Shown here: piece by piece, positions 7,550 through 17,184 of the stretch
Numbering within the stretch: the first letter of the stretch is position 1
Layout: the number at the start of each line of letters is the position of its first letter
The notes under the pieces: model-generated
The model's database searches: none
What the model was told of the DNA's origin: nothing
What the model saw: only the letters and a program-made list of their open reading frames with translations
NCBI RefSeq assembly: GCF_030733385.1
Contig: NZ_JASHJC010000007.1
Location: 124,001 to 188,000 of the forward strand
DNA from: Roseovarius sp. MMSF_3359
GTDB taxonomy: Bacteria > Pseudomonadota > Alphaproteobacteria > Rhodobacterales > Rhodobacteraceae
DNA: 64,000 nt
Reading direction: 5' to 3'
Program-made: the position numbers and the translations under genes

Positions 7550-9550
7550 TTACTCTCCGAGAAGCAGGCGGCGCAGGTTTTGCATCACCTCTCCCGTCTC
7601 CGGAACATCGCCGCGCAGGGTGTAGCTGGAGATCCGGCGTAGATCGCGCAGGGCAGTTCGGCCCGCGCGGATATCCTGCGGCTCAATCCGCCCCGCCTTG
7701 GAGACATAGGTAAAGCGCCGGTTGAGGATCCCGTCGCGAAACTCCGTCCGCAGCCCGACATCGAAGGCCGGGTGTTCGAACCGGTCGTTTTCCGGCTCAA
7801 GCTCCCAAGTGTCATCCAACACCACCTCGACCTCGACCCGGGTGCGGACCGGATGCGCAATGGCCCGGGCGGTCTGGCGCGGTGTCGCGTCCAACTCGGG
7901 AAGCTGGTCGAAGAAACCATTGGGCTCGACCGAGAGGTATCGCCAAAGCTCGCCATCATCATCCTCGCGATGCTCCCAACCTTCGGGGATGCGGTAATCC
8001 GCGGTCAGGCGCACCTTCCCTTCCTCTTCGAACACATCCACCTCCAGCGGGCCCGTCGGCTCCAGCCCATCGAAAAGCCCCTGGTAATACTCCAGAAAAC
8101 GCCGCTCAACATCCTGTTTCCCGTCGGATTTTATCCAGCTCATGATCTTGTCGGCCTCGCCCATGTAATATTCAGACGTGCTGATCAGGCGGATGGCATC
8201 CATGTCGGGCGAGGTCACGAACCGGTCCTTGAACACCTTGAAAAACGGCGGCACCGGTGCGCTGACATCTACAAGGCCCGGACTGTCGGGCGCAATGATG
8301 AGCCCTTTGCCGAAATTGCCCTGCTGCAGATTGTGCAGATCACCCAGTTGTTCGCCGCGCGTCGGGTCGAGGAAGTAGGTCTTGCCATCGAGCCGGGCGG
8401 CAACGATCACGTGATCGAAGGCCTCGTAGGTCGGGCCAAGCAGCGCCACACCGCCCTTGGTCCCGGAATTGACCAGCAGGGGTGCGGCCTCGATATCAAG
8501 TGCACTGAGCAGGCTTGTCACGAGGACCACCATGTCCTTGCAATCACCGAACCTCCGGTCCAGCACCTTCTGCGCCGGACGTGGGATATAGCCGCCTGCC
8601 CCAAGCTCGATCCCGAGGTAGCGGATCTCGCGCTGCACGAAGCCGAGCGCCGCCCTGAGGCGTGCCGCATCGCTGCGATGGGCTTGCTTGATCGTCGTAG
8701 CGATTTCATTGATCCGGTCAGATGCCATGCCTGTCGTGTCATAGAACGGTGCGAAATACCGGCCGACCTCTTCCCAGCTCTCAAAACTGCTGACTGTCGT
8801 CCCGGCATAGCTGATCGCATCCCCGGGCTGTTCCCCTTCGACGTGGCGCGCAGCAACATCACGCGCAATCCAGGAATAAACCGAGTCTTTGCCCAATGTC
8901 TCCCGCTTGGGCATCGCTGCCCCGGCCAAGGGCGTGGTCCTGATCTGGTAATCCGCGGGGAAAATCAGCCGATCTCGGAGGAAACGGACCGGAATGGCAT
9001 ATTCATGCTGCACATGCTCGGAGAAATGCCACCCGATCGCGGGGTTCTTACCCACGACGCTGAAAGAGTAGTCCAGAACATCGCCGACCCGAAGGTCTGG
9101 CACGATGTAAGAAAGCTGCAACGTGCCGTTGTAGATCAGGTTGTCGCGATCGGTTTCGGCCCGGTAGATGCTGAAATCCGACAAGTCGAGCAGCGTGCGG
9201 ATTTCGTCGCCTCGGACCACCTTGAGCGTATGCAGCACGACCCTCTGGTATTCGGGATCGAAGTTCACGATCACGGTCGAGTTTTCTTCGACGGCGACGG
9301 TCGTATTCAGCCGGAACGCATAGCGGGCATAGGAATGGCGGTTTTCGGCATCGGCGCGGGTCTGTCGGTCCGCGATGAGATATTGCAGCGGATAATCGCC
9401 ATCGGGATCGGCCTGCACTTTTTCGGCCTCTGCAACCTCGACCCAAGGGGGCGGCGCGGCTTGGCTGGCATAGGTTGATATCTCTTGCGAAGTCGCGGGA
9501 AAACCAAATGAAAACAAAAATGTGCAACACACAACAAATCTTACGAACAC
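7550..9550 (-). CDS. exported DUF3857 / transglutaminase-like protein
   Basis: A 666-residue protein with a signal peptide (MFVRFVVCCTFLFSFGFPATSQ). The first part (about residues 50-220) is the DUF3857 beta-rich domain. A transglutaminase-like core follows (about 285-400): RRFGDCKDMVVLVTSLL gives the catalytic Cys, AFDHVIVAARL the His and FLDPT the Asp, so the triad is complete. The remaining 250 residues form another beta-rich region. Members are thought to act in the periplasm as proteases, amidases or cross-linking enzymes; the substrate is unknown. There is no gene within 195 bases on the same strand, so it is probably monocistronic. Confidence 0.82.
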   Translation of the reverse strand: MFVRFVVCCTFLFSFGFPATSQEISTYASQAAPPPWVEVAEAEKVQADPDGDYPLQYLIADRQTRADAENRHSYARYAFRLNTTVAVEENSTVIVNFDPEYQRVVLHTLKVVRGDEIRTLLDLSDFSIYRAETDRDNLIYNGTLQLSYIVPDLRVGDVLDYSFSVVGKNPAIGWHFSEHVQHEYAIPVRFLRDRLIFPADYQIRTTPLAGAAMPKRETLGKDSVYSWIARDVAARHVEGEQPGDAISYAGTTVSSFESWEEVGRYFAPFYDTTGMASDRINEIATTIKQAHRSDAARLRAALGFVQREIRYLGIELGAGGYIPRPAQKVLDRRFGDCKDMVVLVTSLLSALDIEAAPLLVNSGTKGGVALLGPTYEAFDHVIVAARLDGKTYFLDPTRGEQLGDLHNLQQGNFGKGLIIAPDSPGLVDVSAPVPPFFKVFKDRFVTSPDMDAIRLISTSEYYMGEADKIMSWIKSDGKQDVERRFLEYYQGLFDGLEPTGPLEVDVFEEEGKVRLTADYRIPEGWEHREDDDGELWRYLSVEPNGFFDQLPELDATPRQTARAIAHPVRTRVEVEVVLDDTWELEPENDRFEHPAFDVGLRTEFRDGILNRRFTYVSKAGRIEPQDIRAGRTALRDLRRISSYTLRGDVPETGEVMQNLRRLLLGE

Positions 9551-9784
9551 GGTGCTTTCCTTCTAATTCCCCCGGGGAAAACTAGCGATAATCAGGTCAT
9601 CCCGCAATAGCTCCGCGCGACTAGGAAACAATCATCGGTTGCGGATCGGCATTGTCCGCAAACCACCCAGCAGGCCGATATCCGCCCGACACCAAATTGT
9701 GAGGTATTTTCTGCATTCTTCCCCTTTGATCCGCGCGCTGAAACCCCATCTTGGCCGGAACGAAAAACACAAGCAGGCACGCAA

Positions 9785-9919
9785 ATGCGCATCTTTCTCA
9801 TCACGATACAGGCCGCCGCCCTTTCGCTCTTTGCCGTTCTGGGTGCCCAAGGGGATACGACGGATACCTCTGACTGCCCGGTCACCGCGCCGGTGGCTGA
9901 ACGGAATTGCGGCAAGTGA
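9785..9919 (+). CDS. possible small secreted peptide (44 residues)
   Basis: The ATG at 9785 opens 44 codons. The N-terminus resembles a signal peptide (MRIFLITIQAAALSLFAVLGAQG) and is followed by a polar tail with two cysteines (TSDCPVTAPVAERNCGK). It lies alone in the 446-base spacer between the DUF3857 gene and ccmG, on the opposite strand to both. The ribosome binding site is weak (AAGCAGG), so the gene is uncertain. The rest of this spacer shows nothing I can name. Confidence 0.35.
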   Translation: MRIFLITIQAAALSLFAVLGAQGDTTDTSDCPVTAPVAERNCGK

Positions 9920-9996
9920 CCAGAGCGACGATGCTTTGTGGTGGGTCGGTCCCGAATCTTCCCTGCGCTTTCCAGCCCTGAACGGATCGCTGGACG

Positions 9997-10530
9997 TCAG
10001 CGGGCGGATTCGATGGCCGGTCGAATGGTGCTTTCCAACGCCCGCTCCGTGATCGGCCCGGCAAAGCGCAGAACAATATTGCCGTCACCGTCGATCACAT
10101 AGGTCTCCGGCACGCCGTAAACGCCCCAATCAAGCGCCATGCGCCCGCTGTCATCGGCGCCAATGGCGGTGTACGGGTCGCCCAACTCTTCGAGGAAGCC
10201 GAGCGCATTTTCCGGCTTGTCCTTGTAATTCGCCCCATAGATGGTCACCCCCTCCTCGGCCAGCAGTTCAAGGTTGGGATGCTCGGCGCGGCAAGGCCCG
10301 CACCAACTGGCCCAGTAATTCACCAGTTTGACATTACCGTCCCGCAGATCACCGTCGGTGAAGGGTTGTTGATCTCCCAATTGTGTGAGCGCGACCGCCG
10401 GTGCCTGCTTGCCGACAAGCGCCGAGGGCAGCCCGTCGGGATCTTCGCGCTGCATCCCCACGAAGAACAAGGCGGCGAGCCCCAGAAAGACCACCGGCGG
10501 AAGCACCATCAAAGGGGATATCTTAGCCAT
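9997..10530 (-). CDS. ccmG: CcmG/DsbE thiol:disulfide oxidoreductase
   Basis: A 177-residue membrane-anchored thioredoxin. An N-terminal anchor (residues 5-26) precedes a periplasmic thioredoxin domain with the active site WASWCGPCRAEHPNLELL and the family marker GVYGVPETYVIDGDG, which includes the cis-Pro. It keeps the CXXCH haem-binding cysteines of apocytochrome c reduced for haem attachment. Its start overlaps the end of ccmD by 8 bases, so it is the last gene of the ccmABCDG run. Confidence 0.95.
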   Translation of the reverse strand: MAKISPLMVLPPVVFLGLAALFFVGMQREDPDGLPSALVGKQAPAVALTQLGDQQPFTDGDLRDGNVKLVNYWASWCGPCRAEHPNLELLAEEGVTIYGANYKDKPENALGFLEELGDPYTAIGADDSGRMALDWGVYGVPETYVIDGDGNIVLRFAGPITERALESTIRPAIESAR

Positions 10531-10681
10531 TGTTTTTCACTTTATCTTCAATCTCTTGAAGCTGCTTCTTCACTTTACCCGCGCGAAGCAGACTGACCGC
10601 GACCAGTCCGAGGATCAGCAGGATCGACACCGCATAGGCCGAAAGCACGGTATCGGCGTATTTCCCCAATTCCGGCATCAT
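10523..10681 (-). CDS. ccmD: haem exporter protein CcmD
   Basis: A 52-residue protein beginning MMPELGKYADTVLSAYAVS, with one membrane segment followed by a charged coiled tail (LRAGKVKKQLQEIEDKVKN), the standard CcmD layout. CcmD helps release holo-CcmE from the CcmABC complex. The start ATG overlaps the ccmC stop as ATGA, so translation is coupled. A longer reading to 10789 would run through ccmC and is not credible. Confidence 0.9.
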   Translation of the reverse strand: MMPELGKYADTVLSAYAVSILLILGLVAVSLLRAGKVKKQLQEIEDKVKNNG

Positions 10682-11409
10682 CCCATCCTCTCCCGTGCCA
10701 AAAGCGCCCGCATCCGGCGCGCGCGGATTTCCGTGCGGGTGCGCAAGAGCACCAAGGCAATGAAAAGCAGCACGAACCCCGCGATACAAATCAAAAGCGG
10801 GTGATAGAACACATCCGCCACGTTCTCCTCCTTGTCGAGGCTGAGCGATGCGCCCTGGTGCAGGCCCTGGTTCCAGAAATTGACCGCATAGCGGCTGAGC
10901 AGCGCAAAAACCGACCCCACGAGGCAGAGAACGCTGGTCAGGTCGGCCGCCGTATCGTCATTTTCAATCGCGGCCCAGAGCGCCATGTAACCCAGGTAAA
11001 AGAGGAACAGGATCAGGAAGCTGGTTAGCCGCGGGTCCCAGGCCCACCATGTCCCCCACATCGGCTGCCCCCAGATCGCGCCCGTTACCAGTGCGATCAC
11101 GGTCATTATCATGCCCACCGGCGCCGCCGCGCGGGCCGCAAGGGCGCTCACGTGATGGCGGCGCACGATCCAGATGAGTGACGCCACCAGCATCATCAGC
11201 CAGGCATTTATCGCCATCAGCGCGCTTGGCACATGCAGGTAGATGATCTTGACAGTCGATCCCTGCCGGTAATCGTCGGGCGTGAAGAAAAAGCCCCAGA
11301 TCAGGCCGATGACCAGCGCCAACGCCGACAGGATCGACACCCACGGCAAGACCTTGTCCGTGGTCTGAATGAACTTCTTGGGGTTGGCATATTCCCAGAT
11401 CGAACTCAC
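10678..11409 (-). CDS. ccmC: haem exporter / CcmE-interacting protein CcmC
   Basis: A 243-residue, six-helix inner-membrane protein. The tryptophan-rich haem-handling motif WGTWWAWDPRLTS is intact, with the conserved His residues in YLHVPSA and near NQGLHQGASLS. CcmC presents haem for covalent attachment to CcmE in System I cytochrome c maturation. It lies 28 bases after ccmB and overlaps ccmD. CcmE, CcmF and CcmH are not in this window. Confidence 0.95.
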   Translation of the reverse strand: MSSIWEYANPKKFIQTTDKVLPWVSILSALALVIGLIWGFFFTPDDYRQGSTVKIIYLHVPSALMAINAWLMMLVASLIWIVRRHHVSALAARAAAPVGMIMTVIALVTGAIWGQPMWGTWWAWDPRLTSFLILFLFYLGYMALWAAIENDDTAADLTSVLCLVGSVFALLSRYAVNFWNQGLHQGASLSLDKEENVADVFYHPLLICIAGFVLLFIALVLLRTRTEIRARRMRALLARERMG

Positions 11410-11437
11410 CGGGCTTCCTTCCTTTTCGTCACGGTCC

Positions 11438-12094
11438 TCACCGCAGATTGACCCTCAATGCTGCCGCCGACGCAAAGGGCAGCAGCGCGATTGTGCCACA
11501 GGTGATCCCGGCCAACATTGACATTGGTGTGGTAATGTCCAGCCCCGCGACACCACGTCGCGCCATTTCCGCGCCGAAAATCAGCGTTGGCACGTAGAGC
11601 GGCAGCACCAGCAGGCTCAGGAGTAACCCGCCGCGTTTGAGCCCCACGGTCAGGGCCGCGCCGAACGTGCCGATCACGCTCAGCGCCGGCGTGCCAATAA
11701 GAAGTGACAGGATCAACGGCGTGTATCCCGCCAGGGGCAGGTTCAACAGCAGGCCGAAAACCGGCGTGGCCAGCACCAGCGGCAACCCGGTTGTGAGCCA
11801 ATGGGCGAGCGCCTTGACGCTCACGATCGCCTCCATCGGCAAGGGGGCCGTGGCCAGCAGATCAAGGCTCCCGTCCTCCCAATCGAGCGCGAAAATCCGA
11901 TCCAGCGACAGAAGGCAGGCCAGAAGCGCGCCGAGCCAGAGGATGCCCGGTGCAATGGCGGCCAGAAGCGAGCTTTTGGGGCCAACGCCGAAGGGTACCA
12001 GCGTCACAACGATCAGGAAGAAGGCGAGCCCGAGGCCAAACCCGCCCCCCGCGCGCATCGCCAGTTTCAGATCACGGATCAGGAGCGCAATCAA
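11438..12094 (-). CDS. ccmB: haem exporter permease CcmB
   Basis: A 218-residue, six-helix permease starting [18 protein letters not shown]. It is the membrane partner of CcmA and has the family's usual length. The start overlaps the ccmA stop by 4 bases (ATGA), which supports a strict CcmA:CcmB coupling. With CcmA and CcmC it forms the ATP-driven complex that releases haem-loaded CcmE. Confidence 0.94.
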   Translation of the reverse strand: MIALLIRDLKLAMRAGGGFGLGLAFFLIVVTLVPFGVGPKSSLLAAIAPGILWLGALLACLLSLDRIFALDWEDGSLDLLATAPLPMEAIVSVKALAHWLTTGLPLVLATPVFGLLLNLPLAGYTPLILSLLIGTPALSVIGTFGAALTVGLKRGGLLLSLLVLPLYVPTLIFGAEMARRGVAGLDITTPMSMLAGITCGTIALLPFASAAALRVNLR

Positions 12095-12708
12095 AGGAAC
12101 GCCCCGTCAAAATCATCCGGCGCCGGGGCCTTGGCACGGAACCCCGCGATGTCCAGCGTGTCGGCCTCCGTCAGCCCAAGATCAATATGCGTGGCCATCA
12201 GCGCGGAACCACCCCCCGCCAGATGCGCGCGCACAGCGCCGGCAAACATCGCCACCGCATCTACATCGAGCGATACGGTCGGCTCATCGAGGATCCAGAT
12301 CGGACGCCCGGTCACCAAGAGGCGCGCAAGCCCCAACCGGCGCTTTTGCCCGGCCGAAAGCGCGCCCGCGGGCCGATCTGCCAGGGTGGTCAAATCAAAG
12401 GCCGCCATCGCCGGTGAAATATCCTTGGTTCCAAAGACCTGCGCCCAAAATGTTAGGTTCTCCACCACGCTGAGCGTTGCCTTCAACCCATCCGCGTGAG
12501 CGGCATACACAAGGCTATCCGGGGCGCAGCTGATCGTCCCGCCAAGCGGCGGTTGCAACCCGGCAATCGCTCGCAACAGGGTTGTCTTGCCAATGCCATT
12601 CGGCCCACGCAGGATCAGCACCCGGTCGGGGGCCAACTTGAAGCTCACCCCTTCGAGCACCTTGATGCCCCCCCGGGCAACGGAAAGATCGGAAACCTCT
12701 ATCCCCAT
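12091..12708 (-). CDS. ccmA: haem exporter ATP-binding protein CcmA
   Basis: A 205-residue ABC ATPase: Walker [20 protein letters not shown], signature [15 protein letters not shown], Walker [13 protein letters not shown] and the switch His in MATHIDLGL. The short length and the position immediately before ccmB identify CcmA. ATP hydrolysis drives release of holo-CcmE. It is the first ccm gene of the run and follows the Mth938-domain gene after 65 bases. Confidence 0.95.
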   Translation of the reverse strand: MGIEVSDLSVARGGIKVLEGVSFKLAPDRVLILRGPNGIGKTTLLRAIAGLQPPLGGTISCAPDSLVYAAHADGLKATLSVVENLTFWAQVFGTKDISPAMAAFDLTTLADRPAGALSAGQKRRLGLARLLVTGRPIWILDEPTVSLDVDAVAMFAGAVRAHLAGGGSALMATHIDLGLTEADTLDIAGFRAKAPAPDDFDGAFL

Positions 12709-12773
12709 GGCCCCGTGCTTAGCGCAATCGGCTGCAAGGGAAAAGCGCGATCACCAGCGGCAATCGCCCCATG

Positions 12774-13127
12774 TCAGACCGGCAGCAGGGCGGCGGCGAC
12801 ACGGCGTCCTTCGGACAGAAGCACGTTGAAGGTGCGGCAAGCGGCCGGAGAGTTCATCGCCTCGACGCCAAGGCCCGCTTCCTCCAGCGGCTGGCGTAAA
12901 TCGGCAGGAATATGGGCGATATCCGCCCCGGTGCCGACAAAGATCACGTCAACCTCCCCCGCCAGCGCCAGCAGCGCCTCAGCGTCCTCATATCCGCCCC
13001 AGGAGCGCGCGCCGGAGGCGGTCACGCAGACCGATCCCTCGACCACCTGCCCGCCAACGCGGAAGAACCCAGGGCCGTAGCCATCAATCGGCGTGGCCTG
13101 CGAGAAGGTGATTTCAGTCAATTGCAT
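12774..13127 (-). CDS. Mth938-like domain protein (DUF498/DUF598)
   Basis: A 117-residue protein with the Mth938-fold pattern: YGPGFFRVGGQVVEGSVCV, then DVIFVGTGADIAHIP and GVEAMNSPAACRTFNVLLSEGRRVAAALLPV. The human member (NDUFAF3) helps assemble respiratory complex I, while many bacterial members sit beside secDF as here. The molecular role in bacteria is not known. It is 12 bases downstream of the TauE/SafE gene, in the same transcript as secDF and upstream of ccmA. Confidence 0.85.
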   Translation of the reverse strand: MQLTEITFSQATPIDGYGPGFFRVGGQVVEGSVCVTASGARSWGGYEDAEALLALAGEVDVIFVGTGADIAHIPADLRQPLEEAGLGVEAMNSPAACRTFNVLLSEGRRVAAALLPV

Positions 13128-13139
13128 CGCAAACGGTCC

Positions 13140-13892
13140 TTATGTCCAGAGCGGCAGGCCACTGACCACCGCAAGGCCGATGACGCCATAAGCCACCCAA
13201 CGGTACAGCCTCTCGTGTTTCGGATCAAACAGCGCCTGCCCGATCATAGTGGTGGTGAAATAGGGCACGGCGAGCGTGATGGCCAGTGCGACCTCGCCCC
13301 AACCGATGACGCGCCCGAAAAGCAGGTTGGCGACAAGCACCACGTCGAGCGCCGCAAGAAAGAGGATCGTGTTGGCCCGGACCCGCTGCGCCACCGATTG
13401 GCCGGCGAGGTAGAAGAGGATGACCACCGGCCCGGTAAGGCCCGTCATGCCGCCCACGACGCCGGCCGCGGCACCGATGGCCATGAGCCCAATGAAGTTG
13501 ACACTACCGGAAAACCGCCAGCCTGCGACCAAAACCGCCAGCGTGCCCCCCGCGATGAAGGCCACGATCCAGCGCACGGTAATCTGATCGAGGATCGTCA
13601 ATATCCAGAGGCCCACCGGCACGGTCAGCATCGCCGCCAGCGCCAGAAGGCCCACCTCGGCGCGGGCCGCCTGCCGCCAGGCCCGCGGGATCAGGGCAGC
13701 GGTGCTGGCGATGCCGGTCAGGGCCATCACGGCAATCACCGTCTGCGGCGGCAGGAAGATGCCCGCGACCGGGACGAAGATTAGCGCCGTGCCGAACCCC
13801 GAAAACCCGCGCACGATACCCGCGAGGCTAATCACCAGGATGATCCAGAACAGGCCGGGCGTGGCCCAGACCTGCGCCAGGATGTCAGGCAT
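13140..13892 (-). CDS. TauE/SafE-family membrane transporter
   Basis: A 250-residue protein with about eight hydrophobic segments and the two internally repeated glycine-rich motifs of the family (GIVRGFSGFGTALIFVPV near the N-terminus and GGMTGLTGPVVILFYLAG near residue 155). Members export sulfite, sulfoacetate or related anions; the substrate here cannot be told from sequence. Its start overlaps the secDF stop by 8 bases. Co-transcription with secretion genes is probably a matter of layout. Confidence 0.82.
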   Translation of the reverse strand: MPDILAQVWATPGLFWIILVISLAGIVRGFSGFGTALIFVPVAGIFLPPQTVIAVMALTGIASTAALIPRAWRQAARAEVGLLALAAMLTVPVGLWILTILDQITVRWIVAFIAGGTLAVLVAGWRFSGSVNFIGLMAIGAAAGVVGGMTGLTGPVVILFYLAGQSVAQRVRANTILFLAALDVVLVANLLFGRVIGWGEVALAITLAVPYFTTTMIGQALFDPKHERLYRWVAYGVIGLAVVSGLPLWT

Positions 13893-16518
13893 CTACGTTT
13901 GCGAACTGGTTGCCGGTATTGGCATCCGGCTTGCTCCAGTCGCGTTTCACACCCAGCCACAAGAGGATCGTGCTGGCCACGAAGACCGATGAGTACGTCC
14001 CCACGATCACACCCCAGATCATCGCAAAGACAAAGCCGCGGATCACATCCCCGCCCAGCACGTAAAGCGCCAGCAGCGCAAGAAGCGTGGTCACAGAGGT
14101 CATGATCGTCCGGCTCAGCGTCTCGTTGATCGAGATGTTGAGCACCTCGGCAAGCGGCTTTTTCTTGTATTTCCGCAAGTTCTCCCGAACGCGGTCAAAG
14201 ACCACAACGGTGTCATTGAGCGAATAGCCCACGATGGTCAGAAGCGCCGCGATGATCGCAAGGTCAAACTGTATCTGAAGCTCGGAGAAGATGCCGATGG
14301 TCAGAACCACGTCATGCACCAGGGCGGCCACCGCGCCCACGGCAAACTGCCACTCGAACCTGAGCCATATATAGATCAGAACGGCGGCAATCGCGAGGCT
14401 GACCGCGATAATCGCCGCGGTGATGAGTTCGCCGGACACCTTTGGTCCGACACTTTCGACCGCGGTGAACTTGAGGTCGGGCAAGGCCGCCTGCAACGTG
14501 TCTTCGATCTTGAGGATCACGTCGTTCGACACGCTTTCCTCGCCCTCCTGCGCCTGCACCTTGATCATCGCGACATTCTCATCCGGGCCGAAGGTCGGAT
14601 CGAACACCTCCGTGATCGACACATCGCCCAACTCAAGCTGCCCGATGGCATCGCGATACTGCCCGACATCGATGGGCTGCGCGCTTTCGGTGCGGATCGT
14701 CGTACCGCCGCGGAAGTCGATCCCGAAGTTCAGCCCCTGCAGCATGAACGACCCGAAAGCGATCACGATCAGCACCGCCGAGATACCAAGCGACATGCGC
14801 CAGCGGCGGAAGAAATCCCACTTGGTGTCTTTCGGCACCAGGCGCAATGCCCGCCCCTGCAACACGGTCTTGGGCCGTTTGCGTTCGTACCAGATGACCA
14901 CGATCAGGCGGGTCACGAAGATCGCGGTAAAGACCGAGGTGATGATGCCGAGGCCAAGGGTAATCGCAAATCCACGCACCGGGCCGGAGCCCATCGCATA
15001 GAGGATCAGCGCGGTGATGAAGGTGGTGATATTGGCGTCGGTGATTGCGCTCAGAGCCTTTTCATAGCCCAGTTCAATCGCCCGCGCCGGACCTTTGGCG
15101 GTCCTGATCTCTTCGCGGATCCGCTCGAAGACCAGCACGTTGGCATCGACCGCCATCCCGATGGTCAACACGATCCCCGCGATCCCTGGCAGGGTCAACG
15201 TCGCGCCAATAAGGCTTAGAAGACCGAAGATCAGCCCCACGTTCACGATGAGTGCAATATTGGCGAAGAGGCCAAAGGTGCCATAGCTCAGGAACATGAA
15301 AATCAGCACCAGCGCGAAAGCCACGATGCAGGCGATCTTGCCCGCCTCGATGCTGTCCGCGCCAAGTTCCGGGCCGATGGTGCGCTCTTCGAGGAACTCA
15401 AGCCCCGCAGGCAACGCACCGGCGCGCAGCAGGACGGCGAGATTGGTCGATTCCTCAACCGTGAACCGTCCGGTGATGATGCCCGAGCCGCCCGCGATAT
15501 GGCTCTGGATCACCGGCGCGCTGATGACTTCCCCATCCAGCACGATGGCGAAGGGGTTACCGATATTCTCGGCGGTGTAGTCGCCGAACTTCCGCGCGCC
15601 GGTCGGGTTGAATCGGAATGACACCGCAGGGCGCCCATTCTGATCGAAGTCGGGTTGCGCGTCGACCAGTTCTTCGCCGGTAACAACCGCGGCGCGTTCA
15701 AGGATGTAAAATGTGCCCTCTTCATCAAGGGATGGCAGGATTTCATTGCCTGCGCCGGGGTTTTCCGCGGAATTCGACGTGCGGCTGACCACCGGCTGGA
15801 AGGTCAGTTGCGCAGTCGTGCCGATGATTTCCTTCAACTCCGCGGCACTGCCCACACCCGGCACTTGGATCAGGATACGGTCGGCGCCCTGCCGCTGGAT
15901 CGTGGGTTCGCGAGTGCCAACCTCGTCGATCCGGCGGCGGATGATCTCAAGCGCCTGCCGCACGGTCCGCTCATCGGTGGCAAGCTGTTCGGCCTCGCTG
16001 AGCCGGACGACAATGCTGTCGCCCTCGGTAGTCACGTCAATGTCGCTCGCACCCACGCCGGTCAGCGTTGTGACGGGTCGCGCCAGCCCACGAACCAGCG
16101 CCGCGGCCTCCTCGACCTGATCGGGGTTTTCCACCAGCCGGACACGTAGTTCCGCGTCATCGGTGGGTTGCAGGCGGATCGGGCCAATGGTGGCACGTTC
16201 TTCGCGCAGCAAATCACGCACTTCGGGCCACATGCCCTCGACCCGCGCCTGGTAGACGTCGCTAACCTGCACCTCGGCCAAAAGATGCGCCCCACCGCGC
16301 AGATCAAGCCCCAGATTGACCAGCCCCGAGGGCATCCAACTGGGCCAAAGCGCAATATCGTCGGCCAGGTAGGCATCGGTCTGCCCGGCCTCCATCGCCG
16401 CGACGGCATCGTTATGGGTCTCGACCCGCGTGTAAAACCCGTTTGGCAGGGCCATCAGCAGACCAAGGGCCACCATGCCCCAGATCACAATGCGTTTCCA
16501 CAGGTCGATTTGAAGCAT
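13885..16518 (-). CDS. secDF: fused protein translocase subunit SecDF
   Basis: One 877-residue reading frame carries both subunits. SecD occupies about residues 1-555: LVNLGLDLRGGAHLLAEV, then a large periplasmic domain, then AGIVLTIGMAVDANVLVFERIREE. SecF follows from about residue 570: WRMSLGISAVLIVIAFGSF, GLNFGIDFRGGTTIRTE and TIVGYSLNDTVVVFDRVREN. The complex uses the proton gradient to pull preproteins out of SecYEG on the periplasmic side. In E. coli these are two genes; here no stop or restart separates them. It follows yajC by 43 bases and overlaps the TauE/SafE gene. Confidence 0.95.
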   Translation of the reverse strand: MLQIDLWKRIVIWGMVALGLLMALPNGFYTRVETHNDAVAAMEAGQTDAYLADDIALWPSWMPSGLVNLGLDLRGGAHLLAEVQVSDVYQARVEGMWPEVRDLLREERATIGPIRLQPTDDAELRVRLVENPDQVEEAAALVRGLARPVTTLTGVGASDIDVTTEGDSIVVRLSEAEQLATDERTVRQALEIIRRRIDEVGTREPTIQRQGADRILIQVPGVGSAAELKEIIGTTAQLTFQPVVSRTSNSAENPGAGNEILPSLDEEGTFYILERAAVVTGEELVDAQPDFDQNGRPAVSFRFNPTGARKFGDYTAENIGNPFAIVLDGEVISAPVIQSHIAGGSGIITGRFTVEESTNLAVLLRAGALPAGLEFLEERTIGPELGADSIEAGKIACIVAFALVLIFMFLSYGTFGLFANIALIVNVGLIFGLLSLIGATLTLPGIAGIVLTIGMAVDANVLVFERIREEIRTAKGPARAIELGYEKALSAITDANITTFITALILYAMGSGPVRGFAITLGLGIITSVFTAIFVTRLIVVIWYERKRPKTVLQGRALRLVPKDTKWDFFRRWRMSLGISAVLIVIAFGSFMLQGLNFGIDFRGGTTIRTESAQPIDVGQYRDAIGQLELGDVSITEVFDPTFGPDENVAMIKVQAQEGEESVSNDVILKIEDTLQAALPDLKFTAVESVGPKVSGELITAAIIAVSLAIAAVLIYIWLRFEWQFAVGAVAALVHDVVLTIGIFSELQIQFDLAIIAALLTIVGYSLNDTVVVFDRVRENLRKYKKKPLAEVLNISINETLSRTIMTSVTTLLALLALYVLGGDVIRGFVFAMIWGVIVGTYSSVFVASTILLWLGVKRDWSKPDANTGNQFANVDA

Positions 16519-16561
16519 TATCCTGCCTTTTCAAAGATTTGTTGTGCGGTATTGAACTTAG

Positions 16562-16840
16562 TTAATCAGCCGGCTCAGTCTTCGACAGGACTTGCGCGAT
16601 CGTGTTCCGGACCAACCGCACCTTGACGCCAGAAGCGATCTCGATCTCGACCTCATCGGCGTCCTTCACCTTCGAGATCTTGCCGATCAGGCCGCCCTGA
16701 GTAATCACCTGGTCCCCCTTGCGCACGGCATCAACCATCGCCTTGTGTTCCTTCATCTTTTTCTGCTGCGGGCGGATCAGCAGGAACCACATAATGGCAA
16801 AGATCAGAATGAGGGGAACGAATTGTGCAAATGCGTCCAT
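16562..16840 (-). CDS. yajC: preprotein translocase subunit YajC
   Basis: A 92-residue protein with one N-terminal helix (FVPLILIFAIMWFLLIRPQQ) and the conserved RPQQKKMKEHKAMVDAVRKGDQVITQGG region. YajC associates with SecDF in the inner membrane. It is the first gene of the minus-strand yajC-secDF run; GGAAG precedes the ATG. Confidence 0.95.
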   Translation of the reverse strand: MDAFAQFVPLILIFAIMWFLLIRPQQKKMKEHKAMVDAVRKGDQVITQGGLIGKISKVKDADEVEIEIASGVKVRLVRNTIAQVLSKTEPAD

Positions 16841-17184
16841 GAGCGAGGCTTCCTTCGTGTCAGAGGGCGGGGAGGCCCCCGCGAATTTTGACGGAACCTA
16901 TGGCCGGAACCGCCCATTTGCAAGGTACGAAACGGCGCGCGCGCCGCTCGGTGGGGCCTTGTCGCGCCGGTTCCGCTCATTTGCGGTTTTTGAGGCACGA
17001 TTTAACGCGGATAGGTTGTGCCGCGGACAAGGCTGCGCCATCATCGGCCGGTACGGGGCCCGCCTGCAGGCAGCGACTGATTGAACGCGGCCGCCCATTC
17101 CCGTTCACAAACCCTACACCCCGCCGGATTTCTGGTGCATAACCCGCGAAATTCGACTCAGCAGATCCAGAAGGACGACCCAAG
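16841..17184. other. divergent intergenic region yajC / serS
   Basis: 344 bases between divergent genes, holding promoters for both the yajC-secDF-ccm block and serS. It is mostly GC-rich, with a short palindromic run GGCGCGCGCGCC near 16936. AGAAGGACGACCCAAG gives the serS ribosome binding site. I see no T-box-like or other leader structure and no gene. Confidence 0.4.

Noticed and set aside
7772-9478. Long ORF opposite the DUF3857 gene
   Set aside because: A shadow frame; no motif, and the translation is rich in residues typical of antisense frames.
9592-9915. 107-codon minus-strand ORF before ccmG
   Set aside because: Random-looking translation with no motif; the overlapping plus-strand peptide with a signal-like start is a better, though weak, candidate.
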